From NCBI GenBank assembly GCA_027005175.1, contig JALTMC010000238.1, positions 4,044 through 15,913 of the forward strand: a stretch of 11,870 nucleotides of DNA, read 5' to 3'. Positions 1-5,787 of this stretch are shown here, piece by piece. The translations under genes and the position numbers were made by a program. Each line of letters begins with the position of its first letter. The first letter of the stretch is position 1. This stretch comes from Myxococcales bacterium. Lineage in GTDB: Bacteria; Myxococcota_C; UBA6777. A model generated the notes under the pieces. The model saw nothing but the letters and a program-made list of their open reading frames with translations. It searched no databases and was not told the origin of the DNA.

Positions 1-903
1 GTTTTGTTGTTCGATGATGTTTTCAGGGGAGGCAGAGGAGCTTTGGGAGCGTAGCCCGGCAGAGTCGGTGAGGGAGAGTTGAATACCACCCAAGGCGATC
101 TGGGTCTCAAGCAGGTCTCTTGTGGTTCCAGGAACATGAGTGACAATGGCTCTTTCCTGTCCTGAGAGTTGGTTGAACAAGCTCGACTTTCCTGTGTTGG
201 GGCGACCTAGCAAAAGCAGAGACCAGCCCTCTCGAAACCGTTGACCGAGCTGATAGCTATCGAGCAGTTTTTTGATGTCCTGAAGAAAGGTCTGTAGATC
301 GGAGAAGATCGTGGCTACTGCTTGCTCCAGTGCCGGATCAAACTCTTCTGGGAAATCAAGCCAGCTCTCTACTTGGGCGGCCAATTGGAGGGAGCGTTCT
401 GCCAACTCATCAAGCCAGCTTTGTAGCCGTCCTTGTAGGTGGTGTCGGGCGATGCGCAAAGCCTGCTCATTTTTGGCTGCGATTAAGTCTGCGATGGCTT
501 CGGCTCTTGTGAGGTCAATGCGACCATGCAAAAAAGCTCGCCTCGTAAACTCGCCAGCTTCGGCGATCCGAGCACCTTCTTGTACCACGCGACGCAACAA
601 CTGTGTCATGTTTAGGTGCCCACCATGGCCATGGATCTCTACCACATCCTCACCTGTATAAGAGCGACCTTGTGCCATCCAAACCACCAGAACTTCATCC
701 ATCCAGCCCCCTTGGTTGTCGAGGCAGTGGCCCAATACAAGGTGATGCGACCTCCATGGCTTGGCTTGGTGTTTGGCGACAAAGATCTGCTCCAAGATAC
801 TCTTTGCTTGGGGACCGCTGATGCGAATGATGCCAACCCCGCCCTCACCGACGGGTGTTGCCAAGGCTGCGATGGTGTCTCTGTCTTGTTTGATCCAATC
901 CAT
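1..903 (-). CDS. mnmE: tRNA modification GTPase MnmE (TrmE), 3' end outside window
   Basis: MnmE works with MnmG to install the (carboxymethyl)aminomethyl group at C5 of the wobble uridine of certain tRNAs, using GTP and a folate-derived one-carbon unit. The first 301 residues are here; the family is usually about 450, so the end of the G domain and the C-terminal helix with its Cys motif lie beyond base 1. The N-terminus reads DTIAALATPVGEGGVGIIRISGP, less a few residues, which is the MnmE tetrahydrofolate-binding signature. A helical region follows, then an inserted Ras-like G domain: G1 is GRPNTGKSS at about residues 233-241, a GTTRD segment follows, and G3 reads DSAG instead of the usual DTAG. 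ATG at 901-903 is the start; the possible Shine-Dalgarno (GAAAGAG) is weak and rather distant. The upstream SDR gene ends 22 nt away on the same strand, so the two may be co-transcribed. The identification is secure. Confidence 0.96.
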   Translation of the reverse strand, partial: MDWIKQDRDTIAALATPVGEGGVGIIRISGPQAKSILEQIFVAKHQAKPWRSHHLVLGHCLDNQGGWMDEVLVVWMAQGRSYTGEDVVEIHGHGGHLNMTQLLRRVVQEGARIAEAGEFTRRAFLHGRIDLTRAEAIADLIAAKNEQALRIARHHLQGRLQSWLDELAERSLQLAAQVESWLDFPEEFDPALEQAVATIFSDLQTFLQDIKKLLDSYQLGQRFREGWSLLLLGRPNTGKSSLFNQLSGQERAIVTHVPGTTRDLLETQIALGGIQLSLTDSAGLRSQSSSASPENIIEQQN

Positions 904-925
904 AGCTTTGTTCTACTCTTTCAGA

Positions 926-1717
926 TTAAATAACAGGCAAGCGTCCACCATCCACAGGGATACAAGATCCTCGAACATAGGATGCGGCAGGTGAAGCTAA
1001 AAAGGCGATGGTGGCTGCGAGTTCCTCGGGACGACCAAGTCGGCCTTCTGGGATGGTTTTGCGCCAAGCCGTTTCAACGTCTTCGACCGAAATATTCTGC
1101 GCTTGGGCTCGACCTTGGGCTAAGGAGGTCAGCCGCTCTGTTGCGGTGAATCCGGGCAACAAGCAGTTGATTGTAATATGGGGGGGCAACTCATTGGAGA
1201 GAGTTTTTGACCAGGAAGCCATGGCTGCCCTTGTAAGATTGCTCACTCCCAGATTGGGAATAGGTGCGCGAACAGAGGTTGACAATACACTGATAATTCG
1301 TCCGTACTGGGCTTCGATCATCCCTGGAATGAGAAGCTTTGCGATACGTTGGGCCGCGAGAAGGTGCCGACCCAGTGCGGAGAGAAGCTGCTCTTCTGTC
1401 GCCTCTAAGAGAGGTCCTGCTGCTGGACCTCCTGTGTTATTGATCCAGATATGGACTGGGCCGCTCTCTTTCAAAAAGGACTGAATGCTATTCTCCATCG
1501 CGTCTCGCTGGTCCAGGTCGGCAACGAGATAGCGCGCTTTGCCTGGGCCTACCGCCTTCATTTCTGTGATGAGTTCTTTGAGCCGGTCTTCTCGGCGGGC
1601 GAGAGCTGTCACCTCTGCTCCTGCCTGGGCAAGAGCCACAGCCGTGGCTCTTCCTATGCCTGAACTCGCACCGCAAACCAAGGCGTGTTTTCCTGTCAAT
1701 GTTGTGGGCTGTAACAT
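926..1717 (-). CDS. SDR-family oxidoreductase-like protein, FabG-like but lacking the YxxxK pair
   Basis: This is a 263-residue Rossmann-fold short-chain dehydrogenase/reductase. The nucleotide-binding motif is CGASSGIG (residues 15-22), the NNAG-type motif is NNTGG (93-97), and the C-terminus carries a PVDGG segment typical of FabG-like SDRs. A candidate catalytic Ser is Ser146, but the Tyr and Lys expected 13 and 17 residues later are Ser159 and Arg163 (SNLTR). From family knowledge, a recognised BKR-like SDR subgroup (NNTGGP plus SNxxR) lacks the normal catalytic tetrad, so this is probably not a degenerated copy but a member of that group; its substrate is unknown. ATG at 1715-1717 is well supported by AAGGAGAG about 7 nt upstream. 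The gene lies 22 nt upstream of mnmE and may be its operon partner. SDR membership is certain; a catalytic role is not. Confidence 0.93.
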   Translation of the reverse strand: MLQPTTLTGKHALVCGASSGIGRATAVALAQAGAEVTALARREDRLKELITEMKAVGPGKARYLVADLDQRDAMENSIQSFLKESGPVHIWINNTGGPAAGPLLEATEEQLLSALGRHLLAAQRIAKLLIPGMIEAQYGRIISVLSTSVRAPIPNLGVSNLTRAAMASWSKTLSNELPPHITINCLLPGFTATERLTSLAQGRAQAQNISVEDVETAWRKTIPEGRLGRPEELAATIAFLASPAASYVRGSCIPVDGGRLPVI

Positions 1718-1895
1718 CTACTCTCTCCTTTTAAAGCGGGTCCAATCTTTCGCCTCTGTGTTCCATAGGGATACAGAACAAAGAACCGTGGAATTGGCGG
1801 CAAAGATAGAGAATTATAACGTGTGGGTCAAAGGTTGATTCGCACGATCTTGGTAACACTTGGATATCAGAAGGAGATAGACTTGGAGTTTCTCA
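1718..1895. other. Intergenic leader upstream of the SDR gene
   Basis: I see no gene in this stretch. It contains the SDR ribosome-binding site, a minus-strand TATAAT hexamer (1813-1818) and, near 1881-1895, what looks like a decayed end of one 41-bp repeat unit (TTGGAGTTTCTCA resembles the repeat tail). Together with the repeat array it makes a 363-bp gene-free stretch between the SDR gene and the FHA/HD-GYP gene. Confidence 0.5.
1813..1841 (-). promoter_or_regulatory. Possible sigma70 promoter of the SDR-mnmE pair
   Basis: On the minus strand a perfect TATAAT lies at 1813-1818. The hexamer 17 nt upstream is GAATCA, a poor -35. A TTGACC lies only 7 nt upstream of the -10 box and cannot act as its -35. 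The position, about 95 nt before the SDR start, is plausible. The call rests on the -10 box only. Confidence 0.3.
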
Positions 1896-2086
1896 ACATG
1901 GAGAAGTTTCTTTACGTTAAGGATGGAGGCTTCAGGACATGAAGAAGCTTTGTCATGTTAAGAGTGAAGGCTTTGGGACATGGAGAAGTTTCTTTACGTT
2001 AAGGATGGAGGCTTTGGGATAGGAAGAAGCTTTGTCATGTTAAGAGTGGAGGTTTCGGGATAGGAAGAAGTGTTGTCAGGTTAAGA
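1896..2086. repeat. 41-bp tandem repeat array with 82-bp higher-order period
   Basis: Four full 41-bp units (1896-1936, 1937-1977, 1978-2018, 2019-2059) and a 27-bp partial unit (2060-2086) are arranged head to tail. Units 1 and 3 differ at about 2 positions. Units 2 and 4 differ at about 5. Units of opposite type differ at about 9. The array is therefore A-B-A-B-B', and the latest duplication probably copied an 82-bp dimer. The invariant core includes GTTAAG. In B units ACATGA and TCATGT form a near-palindrome around AAGCTT. The last unit runs into the FHA/HD-GYP gene and supplies its stop codon. The 41-bp period is not a multiple of three, and no real ORF crosses the array. Confidence 0.92.
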
Positions 2087-4717
2087 ACTTTGTGAGGGAG
2101 GGGGGGAGCTGTCTTCCGGCTTTGGGGTTGAAAGCTCCTCGTCTTTTTTGGCAGTCTGGGTGTGTGACTGAAATTTTTCTTGTTGAAACAGAGTGTATTG
2201 GCCTGTTGTTTTCGCCCGTAATGGTTCAATGCCTGAGCTTGATTTAAGTGTGGGAATGGAGAGAGGGAGTTCATCACTTGATTCGCGATGATGGGGTGAT
2301 CGTTCCAGAGATGGGATAACTTTGAGAGCAAAGATACCAACGAGGTCTCTATCCAATTTCCCTGCGGCTGCCTCTTCCGAAAGAATGGAGATAGCTTTTG
2401 AGTATGGGATCGCTTTGCGGTAAGGTCTATCCCATGCTGTGAGAGCATCGAAGATGTCAGCGATGGTAAGGATTCTGATTTGAGGGAACAAATCACTGGC
2501 TTTTAGCCCGTGGGGGTAGCCACTCCCATCGAGTTTCTCGTGGTGGGCTCCGGCAATACAAGGGACGCGCTTGAGTTCGGAGCTCCAAGGAATTCGCTCA
2601 AGATACGATTCACTGAGGCTTGCATGCGAGCGCATGTCTTGCCATTCCTCATCATTGAGCGTTCCTCGTACAATGCTCAAATTCGTGGTCTCATCGTGCT
2701 CTAGCAAAGGGATGAGCCGGTCTCCGCTGAGTGGAATGCGTCGTGAGGCTATTTTTTTTACGCGCTTTAGATCGTCAGGTGTCAACTTCTCCATGCGTCG
2801 TATTTTGTCGAGCCAGAGCACTGTTTCTTCCAATTCCTCTGAAAAATCGCTCGCATCCACGATAATATTTTGCATTTCCTGATCGGTAGGCGAGCGTCTT
2901 TGGTCTGCAAGTTCGCGCAATAATTTGTTGGTTAGGCTGAGGTGATAATCGACCTTAAGGCTGTCAAAACGCTGTCGAATTAAGTTCATCCGATCATCAC
3001 TGATCCGACTTGCTTTGTTAAGAACATCTTCACGTACGCCGACCTTACCGATATCGTGTAGTAGCGCAGCATATCGTAGCTCAACAAGCTCATCTTTGGT
3101 AAAGTAGATCCCCTTGGAAGAGCCAACATGAACATCATTGACGGTTTCTGCCAGAGATAATGCAAAGGTTGCCACACGTTCCGAGTGACCTGCAGTGGTT
3201 GGGTCTCGGGCTTCAATCGCAGACACCGATGCCTCGACAAAACCCTCAAACATATTGACAATTTCTTCGGTTAACTGTGTGCGTTCAATGGCAAAGGCAG
3301 CGTTAGAAGCGAGGACAGAGAAGAGGTTGAGATCTTGGGGAGTAAACAGAGCGCCTTCATGACGGGTGTCTACAAGCATAACGCCGAGTAAAGATCGTTG
3401 GCCAATCAGGGGAGCGCATAGGCTGGACCAGATCTCTCCTTCAATCATTGAAACGGTAGGGTTTGCGTGGCTGTCGCGTGTGAAAAGAATGGCCTCTCGT
3501 TTGTCTGCCACTTTCTCTAGCAGAGATTCACTGAGAATGACCTCATTCACGTTGGATCTTTCGATGTCACGCACTCGACTCAAATACTTACTGAGCGTGT
3601 GCTTTTCACCATTTTCTTCTGCGCGCTGGCTATCGCGATCGGTTCGGTATAGGGCAAAAAATTGTGCAGAGGGAAAGGCTTCAAATGTAGAGTCTACAAT
3701 CAATTCCAAAATATCGTCGAGGTGGTGAAGTCGATTCAACTGATTTGACAATCGAAACAAGACATCGAGTTTGTTCTCGTTGGGAACAAGTAACCTCATG
3801 TCCTGGTGGAAGCCAGAGTCCATACTGGCTTCCGTTTGGGTTTGGAATCCCCGAAATTTTGTGTCGTTCATGGATACCTTTGCTAGCTCCTCGAAGGAAA
3901 AGTCGGTATCCTCATGGAGATCGGTCTCTCCTTTTTCTCGCTCATAGAGTGCTTGTTCATCAGCCGTATCTGAGGTCGATAAGAAGATCTTGCGAACGTT
4001 AATATCTTCAGGCTCGGTGTCCACCTCATGTCTGGAATAAGAGGTCAAGGGTTTGGGGGGCTGTAAGTTGGAGACCACAGAGTCTGGGTGTGTTTGGTCT
4101 TGGGAGAGAGGCAGGTTTCGTGGGGATGTATTTTCAACAACATACCCCTGTTCCATATCCTCCAAAGAATGCGAGGACTTTACCGAAAACACTCCTGTGG
4201 GTTGAGGATCCTCGTCGGTGTCTTGCTGATACGGGACTGTATTGATGGGGATCGGAGTGGCTTGAACCCTACTATTTTCAGACATCTCTCCGTTGGCATG
4301 TCTTTTTGCATTGGGAGAGTGAATGGCCGCTTGTTCTTCGATCGTGTCATTTCCATCGGCAGGCAGAAATGTGAGGTAAATGAGTGTTGAGCCAATCAGT
4401 AACTGAGCACTGGTTCTGATGGGATAGGATGTGATCTTGTCAATGTCTTGAAGTTCAATTCTCTTTTCGACAGAGCGGCCTCCCTCATTGATCGCTGTTG
4501 TGATGGAGGTGCCATGTCTACTTTGCAGATCCAGATATGTGATGACTCCTTTGTGCCAATCGAGCTGGCCGTGGCATGCGGAAATATATTGATCGGTCAG
4601 AACAAAATCATTCTTACGTGGATCTCGTCCAAGGCGGATACAGGATGACCGAAACCGGAGTTCTTTGCCCTTGTCCGGCCCACTAAGTACTTTTAACTGA
4701 ACAGTTGGATGACTCAT
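2081..4717 (-). CDS. FHA-GAF-HD-GYP protein, probable cyclic di-GMP phosphodiesterase
   Basis: This 878-residue cytoplasmic protein has no signal peptide or membrane segment. Residues 8-115 form an FHA phosphothreonine-binding domain (LGR at 29-31, S46/H49, SRHGT at 66-70). Residues 120-310 are a polar, probably disordered linker. Residues 316-480 form a GAF sensor domain, and 487-805 an HD-GYP domain. The metal-site motifs are intact: H511, HD at 554-555, and the full HHExxDGxGYP signature at 725-735. HD-GYP domains with these residues hydrolyse c-di-GMP to pGpG or GMP. Between HDIGKVGV and the TLNDEEW segment there are about 100 more residues than in a minimal HD-GYP domain. That insert is helical-looking and charged, and similar long forms are common in deltaproteobacterial proteins. 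The tail (810-878) is low-complexity. ATG at 4715-4717 has GGAG very close to it. The stop codon lies in the 41-bp repeat. The FHA domain suggests input from Ser/Thr kinase signalling. Confidence 0.93.
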   Translation of the reverse strand: MSHPTVQLKVLSGPDKGKELRFRSSCIRLGRDPRKNDFVLTDQYISACHGQLDWHKGVITYLDLQSRHGTSITTAINEGGRSVEKRIELQDIDKITSYPIRTSAQLLIGSTLIYLTFLPADGNDTIEEQAAIHSPNAKRHANGEMSENSRVQATPIPINTVPYQQDTDEDPQPTGVFSVKSSHSLEDMEQGYVVENTSPRNLPLSQDQTHPDSVVSNLQPPKPLTSYSRHEVDTEPEDINVRKIFLSTSDTADEQALYEREKGETDLHEDTDFSFEELAKVSMNDTKFRGFQTQTEASMDSGFHQDMRLLVPNENKLDVLFRLSNQLNRLHHLDDILELIVDSTFEAFPSAQFFALYRTDRDSQRAEENGEKHTLSKYLSRVRDIERSNVNEVILSESLLEKVADKREAILFTRDSHANPTVSMIEGEIWSSLCAPLIGQRSLLGVMLVDTRHEGALFTPQDLNLFSVLASNAAFAIERTQLTEEIVNMFEGFVEASVSAIEARDPTTAGHSERVATFALSLAETVNDVHVGSSKGIYFTKDELVELRYAALLHDIGKVGVREDVLNKASRISDDRMNLIRQRFDSLKVDYHLSLTNKLLRELADQRRSPTDQEMQNIIVDASDFSEELEETVLWLDKIRRMEKLTPDDLKRVKKIASRRIPLSGDRLIPLLEHDETTNLSIVRGTLNDEEWQDMRSHASLSESYLERIPWSSELKRVPCIAGAHHEKLDGSGYPHGLKASDLFPQIRILTIADIFDALTAWDRPYRKAIPYSKAISILSEEAAAGKLDRDLVGIFALKVIPSLERSPHHRESSDELPLSIPTLKSSSGIEPLRAKTTGQYTLFQQEKFQSHTQTAKKDEELSTPKPEDSSPPPSQSS

Positions 4718-4787
4718 CTCTCCGCAACTGTCTCCATCTTATTGGTTTCTCTTCTTGGGCAAGTTTAAGGTTTGTTAGTTGTTGGTG

Positions 4788-5021
4788 TCATCCACAAATT
4801 TGGGTCTCACAAGGGTTTGGGAGGACGAATCCATCGCTTTTTCGCGAAAAAAACAATGTTTGATAGGCCATCTTCTCTAACCTATTCTTTCCCTCACACG
4901 ATATATCATCGACAATCACATTGTCAACGCAATGCCATGAATTTATAAGCTCACAGCCATAGAACTCATACGGATCGTTCTCGCTTCTCTTTATCTTTGG
5001 TTTGTTGTTGCAGCAGAACAT
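4788..5021 (-). CDS. Possible small Cys-rich hypothetical protein (77 aa)
   Basis: This open frame starts at ATG 5019-5021 with GGAG 9 nt upstream. It encodes a 77-residue polar peptide with seven cysteines (CC near the start, then single Cys residues and a final CETQIC segment). There is no signal peptide and I recognise no family. In favour are the ribosome-binding site and an amino-acid composition that looks protein-like. Against it are its position in a divergent regulatory region, dyads within the frame, and no homology I can name. It may be chance. Confidence 0.2.
   Translation of the reverse strand: MFCCNNKPKIKRSENDPYEFYGCELINSWHCVDNVIVDDISCEGKNRLEKMAYQTLFFSRKSDGFVLPNPCETQICG
4838..4851. 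promoter_or_regulatory. 14-bp perfect palindrome
   Basis: TTTTTCGCGAAAAA reads identically on both strands. It lies about 120 bp upstream of the HD-GYP start codon and could be an operator for a dimeric regulator or a small bidirectional hairpin. No regulator binding it can be named from sequence. Confidence 0.3.
4911..4934. promoter_or_regulatory. Overlapping inverted repeats, operator-like
   Basis: GACAAT-CAC-ATTGTC (4911-4925) is a perfect 6+3+6 dyad. It overlaps a second dyad, CATTG-TCAACG-CAATG (4919-4934 region), which shares the ATTG half-site. Such spaced half-sites are typical of dimeric transcription factor binding sites. They lie between the divergent HD-GYP gene and the selenoprotein promoter, so they could serve either. 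Confidence 0.35.
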
Positions 5022-5046
5022 CTGCTTTCTCTCCGAGATCTGAGCC

Positions 5047-5074
5047 TTGACATGTTTTGATTCTCGCCTATATT
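5047..5074 (+). promoter_or_regulatory. Sigma70-type promoter of the selW-terB-PAP2 unit
   Basis: A perfect -35 box TTGACA (5047-5052) is followed by a 16-nt spacer and TATATT (5069-5074, five of six matches to TATAAT). Transcription would start near 5081, giving a leader of roughly 75 nt before the selenoprotein start codon. This is the best promoter match I found in the window. Confidence 0.6.
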
Positions 5075-5154
5075 TGGGCTATTCTGGCGTCATCGTAAGT
5101 GTCGGTGGTGGTTGAGGTCTTTTTTATTACTGTTGAGGAGAGGTTTACCAACTC

Positions 5155-5382
5155 ATGAAGATATCGATTCAATACTGTGTCAAGTGAAACTACCTTCCAC
5201 GTGCCTCCAGTTTGGTGGCCGAATTGCAAGACTCTTTTGGAGTGGAAGCGACTTTGATTAAGGGTGAAAAGGGAGTCTATGACGTGACGGTTGATGGCTC
5301 TTTGGTCTACTCAAAGCATGCAACCGGACGTTTCCCCGAACCTGGCGAAGTTGTTGACTTGATTAAAAAGTTGGATTCGTAA
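5155..5382 (+). CDS. selW: SelW-like (Rdx family) selenoprotein with TGA-encoded selenocysteine
   Basis: This 75-residue protein contains one in-frame TGA (5185-5187, codon 11) and ends at TAA 5380-5382. The N-terminus reads MKISIQYCVKU, so the TGA falls exactly at the second position of the CxxC/CxxU redox motif after the first beta strand of the thioredoxin-like Rdx fold. The frame after the TGA matches the family: NYLPRAxxL helix, GVYDVTVDG strand pair, LVYSKHATGRFPEPGEVV. Family members act as small thiol/selenol oxidoreductases; the physiological substrate in bacteria is not established. A TAA/TGA stop occurs upstream in frame at 5134-5136 and no other start lies between, so ATG 5155 is the start. 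Candidate ribosome-binding sites are AGGAG (14 nt away) and GAGG (11 nt away). A SECIS-like hairpin follows the TGA. Decoding needs SelB, tRNA-Sec, SelA and SelD encoded elsewhere. The next gene starts 30 nt downstream. Confidence 0.9.
5203..5219 (+). promoter_or_regulatory. Candidate bacterial SECIS hairpin
   Basis: The 17 nt form GCC-U-CCA / UGG-U-GGC, a stem of six Watson-Crick pairs broken by one U-U mismatch, capped by a GUU loop (5210-5212). Twenty-two nucleotides separate the UGA from the loop G. Bacterial SECIS elements sit within the coding region just after the UGA and need a short upper stem, an unpaired U and a G-U in the apical loop for SelB binding; this hairpin has those traits. 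A competing CCAC/GTGG pairing is possible. The fold was done by eye. Confidence 0.65.
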
Positions 5383-5399
5383 CTGTGCTGTGTTGCGGT

Positions 5400-5406
5400 G
5401 GAGGAG
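5400..5406 (+). promoter_or_regulatory. Shine-Dalgarno that sets the terB-like start
   Basis: GGAGGAG ends 6 nt before ATG 5413. A GTG in the same frame at 5398 overlaps this site and would itself have no Shine-Dalgarno, so the ATG is the preferred start. Confidence 0.75.
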
Positions 5407-5412
5407 TTGGAA

Positions 5413-5787
5413 ATGGCTGTGCTTAAGGATCATGCAGATGCGATGCTCTATCTCCTCGACTATATGGTTGGGATTGACGAGTACCTCGATCCCAACGAAT
5501 CCAAGCTGCTCGTAAAACATGTCTTCTCTTTGTGGCCTGGAGATTTTGAGCAAGTTCAACAAAAAATTCGTTGGGTTGCCGACCTCTGGCAACAACATGA
5601 CCGCACTCTTTTGATGACAGAGGCTTGTGCTTTACTCAAAGAACATGGAACCCTCAGAGATGATCTCCATCTGATTCGAAAAATGGCTGCGATTGATGGC
5701 TCGATTGATCCTCGCGAACAAAGCTTGTTTGATCAGATCTGTAACACTCTCAATATCTCGAGAGAGGTCCTCTCTCTTGATGTATAA
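5413..5787 (+). CDS. TerB-like helical protein
   Basis: This is a 124-residue, all-helical, cytoplasmic protein. It contains two copies of a TerB-type motif: GIDEYLDPNES at residues 20-30 and AIDGSIDPREQ at 93-103. Each is followed by an amphipathic helix, giving an internally duplicated arrangement. The acidic IDGxIDPxE segment is typical of TerB/TerB-like and DjlA N-terminal domains, which are thought to bind metal ions or act at the membrane-associated stress interface; the molecular function is not known. It follows the selenoprotein by 30 nt, and its last 8 nt overlap the PAP2 gene, so all three are probably one transcript. GTG 5398 would add five residues (VEELE) and is less likely. TerB-fold assignment is firm, but a tellurite role should not be assumed. 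Confidence 0.82.
   Translation: MAVLKDHADAMLYLLDYMVGIDEYLDPNESKLLVKHVFSLWPGDFEQVQQKIRWVADLWQQHDRTLLMTEACALLKEHGTLRDDLHLIRKMAAIDGSIDPREQSLFDQICNTLNISREVLSLDV
5760..5776 (+). promoter_or_regulatory. Hairpin just upstream of the PAP2 start codon
   Basis: GAGAGAGG and CCTCTCTC flank a single T, giving a possible 7-bp stem with a 3-nt loop. It ends 3 nt before ATG 5780 and contains the only Shine-Dalgarno-like sequence (GAGAGG) for the PAP2 gene. Folding would hide that site; ribosomes finishing the terB-like gene would open it, a usual design for translational coupling. Confidence 0.4.

Larger units (their letters stand above)
4718..5046. other. Divergent intergenic region between the HD-GYP gene and the selenoprotein operon
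   Basis: No confident gene lies here. The stretch is AT-richer than its flanks and carries several dyads, described separately. It must contain the promoter of the leftward FHA/HD-GYP gene, but I could not identify a convincing -35/-10 pair for it. Confidence 0.6.

Noticed and set aside
311-933. Several plus-strand open frames opposite mnmE
   Set aside because: They are antisense to the strongly conserved MnmE frame and their peptides match no family pattern.
1896-2086. CRISPR array
   Set aside because: Units are contiguous head-to-tail copies with no unique spacers between conserved repeats.
2035-2496. 153-aa minus-strand frame inside the HD-GYP gene's 3' part
   Set aside because: It is an out-of-frame shadow of the HD-GYP protein, running into the repeats.
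5185-5187. TGA read as a true stop or as a nonsense mutation in a SelW pseudogene
   Set aside because: Family-conserved sequence continues in frame on both sides, the TGA falls exactly at the redox Cys/Sec position, no other defect exists, and a SECIS-like hairpin follows.
5693-5779. Upstream ATG extension of the PAP2 protein
   Set aside because: It would overlap the terB-like gene by 95 nt and place 29 residues before a clear signal peptide; ATG 5780 is better.
5413-5787. Tellurite resistance determinant
   Set aside because: Only a TerB-like fold is supported; no TerC, TerD or TerZ genes are present, so a resistance role is not claimed.
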